Origin: Paracoccaceae bacterium
GTDB taxonomy: Bacteria; Pseudomonadota; Alphaproteobacteria; Rhodobacterales; Rhodobacteraceae
NCBI GenBank assembly: GCA_013214715.1
Contig: JABSSB010000035.1
Coordinates: 12,329 to 20,361 of the forward strand
Reading direction: 5' to 3'
Length of the DNA: 8,033 bases
Position 1 is the first letter of the stretch. Every line of letters begins with the position of its first letter. Under the pieces are notes generated by a model. It had not been told where the DNA came from, searched no databases, and worked only from the letters and a program-made list of their open reading frames with translations. This document shows, piece by piece, positions 6,263-8,033 of this stretch. A program made the position numbers and the translations under genes.

Positions 6263-7996
6263 ATGGCGCGCAAAACCTATGATCAGCTGCGCTCCGCCCG
6301 GTGGATGGCGCCGGAAGACATGCGCTCATTGGGGCATCGCTCGCGCGCTTTGCAGATGGGCATCACCCGCGCCGATTGGGAGGGCAAGCCCGCCATCGCG
6401 GTGGTCAATACATGGTCTGAAATCAACCCCTGCCACGCGCATCTGCGCGACCGGGCGGAATGGGTCAAGAAGGGCATCCTTCAGGCCGGGGGCTGGCCAA
6501 TCGAACTGCCCGCGCTCTCGCTGGCCGAGCAATTCGTCAAACCCACCACGATGCTCTATCGCAACATGCTCGCGATGGAGGTCGAAGAGCTTTTGCGCTC
6601 TCACCCGGTTGATGGCGCGGTGCTCCTGGGTGGCTGTGACAAGACCACACCGGGTCTGGTCATGGGCGCGGTCAGCATGGGGCTGCCCTTTATCTACCTG
6701 CCTGCAGGGCCGATGCTGCGCGGCCATTATGCCGGGCGCAAGCTCGGCTCGGGCACGGATGCGTTCAAGACATGGGACAATTACCGCGCAGGCACCGCCA
6801 GCAAGGAAGAGGTCGACGGGGTCGAGGCCGGGATCGCGCGCTCCTATGGGCATTGCATGACGATGGGCACGGCCTCGACCATGACCGCGATTGCCGAAGG
6901 GCTGGGCCTGTGTCTGCCCGGCGCGTCGTCGATTCCGGCGGCAGATTCGGGGCATCAGCGCATGGCGGCGGCCTGCGGACGACGGATCGTGGACATGGTA
7001 TGGGAGGATTTGACCCCGGATCAGATCATCACCCCCGCCGCCGTCCGCAATGCGGCGATGGTGGCGATGGCAACGGGCTGTTCGACCAATGCGATCATCC
7101 ACCTGATTGCGATGGCGCGGCGGGCGGGCGTTGATCTGGGTCTTGATGATTTGGACGCCATTGGGCGCGATACACCGGTGATCGCCAATATCCGCCCCTC
7201 GGGTGACACCTATCTGATGGAGGATTTCTTCTATGCCGGTGGCCTGCCCGCGCTGATGACGCGTCTGGGCAACAGGCTTGATCTGGATGTGATGACCGTG
7301 ACGGGCCAAAGCCTTGGGGCGGGTATCGAAAGCGCACAGGTCTTTGATGATGACGTGATCCGATCCCTGTCCAACCCGGTCTATCACGAAGGCTCCCTGG
7401 CCGTGCTGCGCGGCAATCTCGCACCGAACGGCGCGGTGATCAAACCGGCCGCCTGTGATCCGAGGTTCTACCGCCACACTGGTCCGGCCATCGTTGCCGA
7501 CAGCTATCCCGAGCTGAAGACCATCATCGACGATCCCGACTATCCGATGACGCCTGATCACGTGCTGATCCTGCGCAATGCCGGGCCGCAGGGCGGGCCA
7601 GGGATGCCGGAATGGGGCATGATCCCTATGCCGCAAGCGTTGTTGAAACTGGGCTTGCGCGACATGCTGCGGATTTCCGATGCGCGCATGTCCGGCACAG
7701 CCTTTGGCGCCTGCGTCCTGCATGTCGCGCCCGAAGCCTTCGTGGGCGGGCCGCTGGCCTTGGTGCAGACCGGTGATCTGATCAGCCTCGATATCGCGGC
7801 ACGGCGTTTGGATATGCATGTCTCGGATGCGGAACTGACCCGCCGCCGCGCGGGTTGGACCCCGCCCGAGCCACGATTTGAACGCGGCTATGGCTGGATG
7901 TTTGCCCGTCACATCGAACAGGCAGATCAGGGGTGCGATTTCGACTTCCTGCGCAGCGATTTCGGTGGCCCGACGAAAGAACCCGACATTTTCTGA
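6263..7996 (+). CDS. IlvD/EDD-family [Fe-S] dehydratase, L-arabinonate dehydratase-like
   Basis: Dehydratase of 577 residues in the dihydroxy-acid/6-phosphogluconate dehydratase family, whose members turn 2,3-dihydroxy acids into 2-keto-3-deoxy acids with an iron-sulfur cluster and Mg2+. Three cysteines sit where the cluster ligands are expected: C57 in NPCHAHLRD, C125 in LLGGCDKTTPG, and C198 in YGHCMTMGTASTM. Likely Mg2+ ligands are E89 and D126, with K127 as the usual modified lysine. DARMSGTAFG (473-482) has the catalytic serine S477. FFYAGGLPAL (322-331) and NPCHAHLRD look most like the sugar-acid branch (L-arabinonate, xylonate) rather than IlvD of valine synthesis. GAGGGG at 6252-6257 supports the start, 12 bases after iolG. 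It closes an inositol operon in which no iolE is visible, so it may serve a linked sugar-acid route or stand in for IolE. The substrate cannot be read from the sequence. Confidence 0.9.
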   Translation: MARKTYDQLRSARWMAPEDMRSLGHRSRALQMGITRADWEGKPAIAVVNTWSEINPCHAHLRDRAEWVKKGILQAGGWPIELPALSLAEQFVKPTTMLYRNMLAMEVEELLRSHPVDGAVLLGGCDKTTPGLVMGAVSMGLPFIYLPAGPMLRGHYAGRKLGSGTDAFKTWDNYRAGTASKEEVDGVEAGIARSYGHCMTMGTASTMTAIAEGLGLCLPGASSIPAADSGHQRMAAACGRRIVDMVWEDLTPDQIITPAAVRNAAMVAMATGCSTNAIIHLIAMARRAGVDLGLDDLDAIGRDTPVIANIRPSGDTYLMEDFFYAGGLPALMTRLGNRLDLDVMTVTGQSLGAGIESAQVFDDDVIRSLSNPVYHEGSLAVLRGNLAPNGAVIKPAACDPRFYRHTGPAIVADSYPELKTIIDDPDYPMTPDHVLILRNAGPQGGPGMPEWGMIPMPQALLKLGLRDMLRISDARMSGTAFGACVLHVAPEAFVGGPLALVQTGDLISLDIAARRLDMHVSDAELTRRRAGWTPPEPRFERGYGWMFARHIEQADQGCDFDFLRSDFGGPTKEPDIF

Positions 7997-8013
7997 TCTC
8001 AGCGACCGGCGCC

Positions 8014-8032
8014 CGCGGGGGCCCCCCCCGCG
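8014..8032 (+). terminator. G/C-only hairpin after the last gene, possible terminator stem
   Basis: CGCGGGGG (8014-8021) pairs with CCCCCGCG (8025-8032) around a three-base CCC loop, 17 bases after the last stop codon. The stem is strong and well placed for the end of the operon. The window ends one base later, so the T-run an intrinsic terminator needs cannot be seen. The run of eight C at 8022-8029 may contain a sequencing error. Confidence 0.35.
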
Positions 8033-8033
8033 C

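Noticed and set aside
6326..7912. Very long open frame on the minus strand opposite the dehydratase gene.
   Set aside because: It is a by-product of high GC at third codon positions. Its translation is rich in R, H, Q and A without recognisable motifs, and the + strand gene is certain.
6263..7996. IlvD of branched-chain amino acid synthesis.
   Set aside because: The motifs resemble the sugar-acid branch and the gene sits at the end of a catabolic operon, not with ilv or leu genes.

Overview
The window is GC-rich and tightly packed on the + strand. Gene content, gene style and codon use suggest an alphaproteobacterium, probably of the Rhodobacterales/Roseobacter type. That placement is an inference from the look of the proteins and was not tested by any search. 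The window holds one regulator fragment and one six-gene catabolic operon. No tRNA, rRNA, CRISPR array, insertion sequence or phage gene was seen.

Layout: positions 1-582 are the C-terminal, ligand-binding part of a LacI-family repressor whose DNA-binding head lies before the window. Positions 583-707 form the only real intergenic region. It carries a perfect 20-bp palindrome of the LacI-operator type (618-637), a weak candidate promoter overlapping it, and a strong ribosome binding site for the first operon gene. From 708 to 7996 six genes follow with junctions between a 4-base overlap and a 12-base gap: iolD, iolC, iolB, a class II (zinc) aldolase, an iolG-like Gfo/Idh dehydrogenase, and an IlvD/EDD-family dehydratase resembling L-arabinonate dehydratases. 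The last 37 bases hold a G/C hairpin that may be part of a terminator.

How the genes work together: five of the six fit the known myo-inositol pathway. IolG oxidises inositol to an inosose, IolD opens the ring of the trihydroxycyclohexanedione, IolB isomerises 5-deoxyglucuronate to 2-deoxy-5-ketogluconate, IolC phosphorylates it, and the class II aldolase would split the product into DHAP and malonate semialdehyde (the IolJ step). The inosose dehydratase IolE and the semialdehyde dehydrogenase (IolA/MmsA) are not in the window. The operon instead ends with an Fe-S dihydroxy-acid-type dehydratase. Either iolE lies elsewhere and this gene serves a linked sugar-acid route, or the dehydratase replaces IolE. 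The second reading is speculative but chemically reasonable, and it is the most interesting question here. Nothing else in the window points to a wholly new system.
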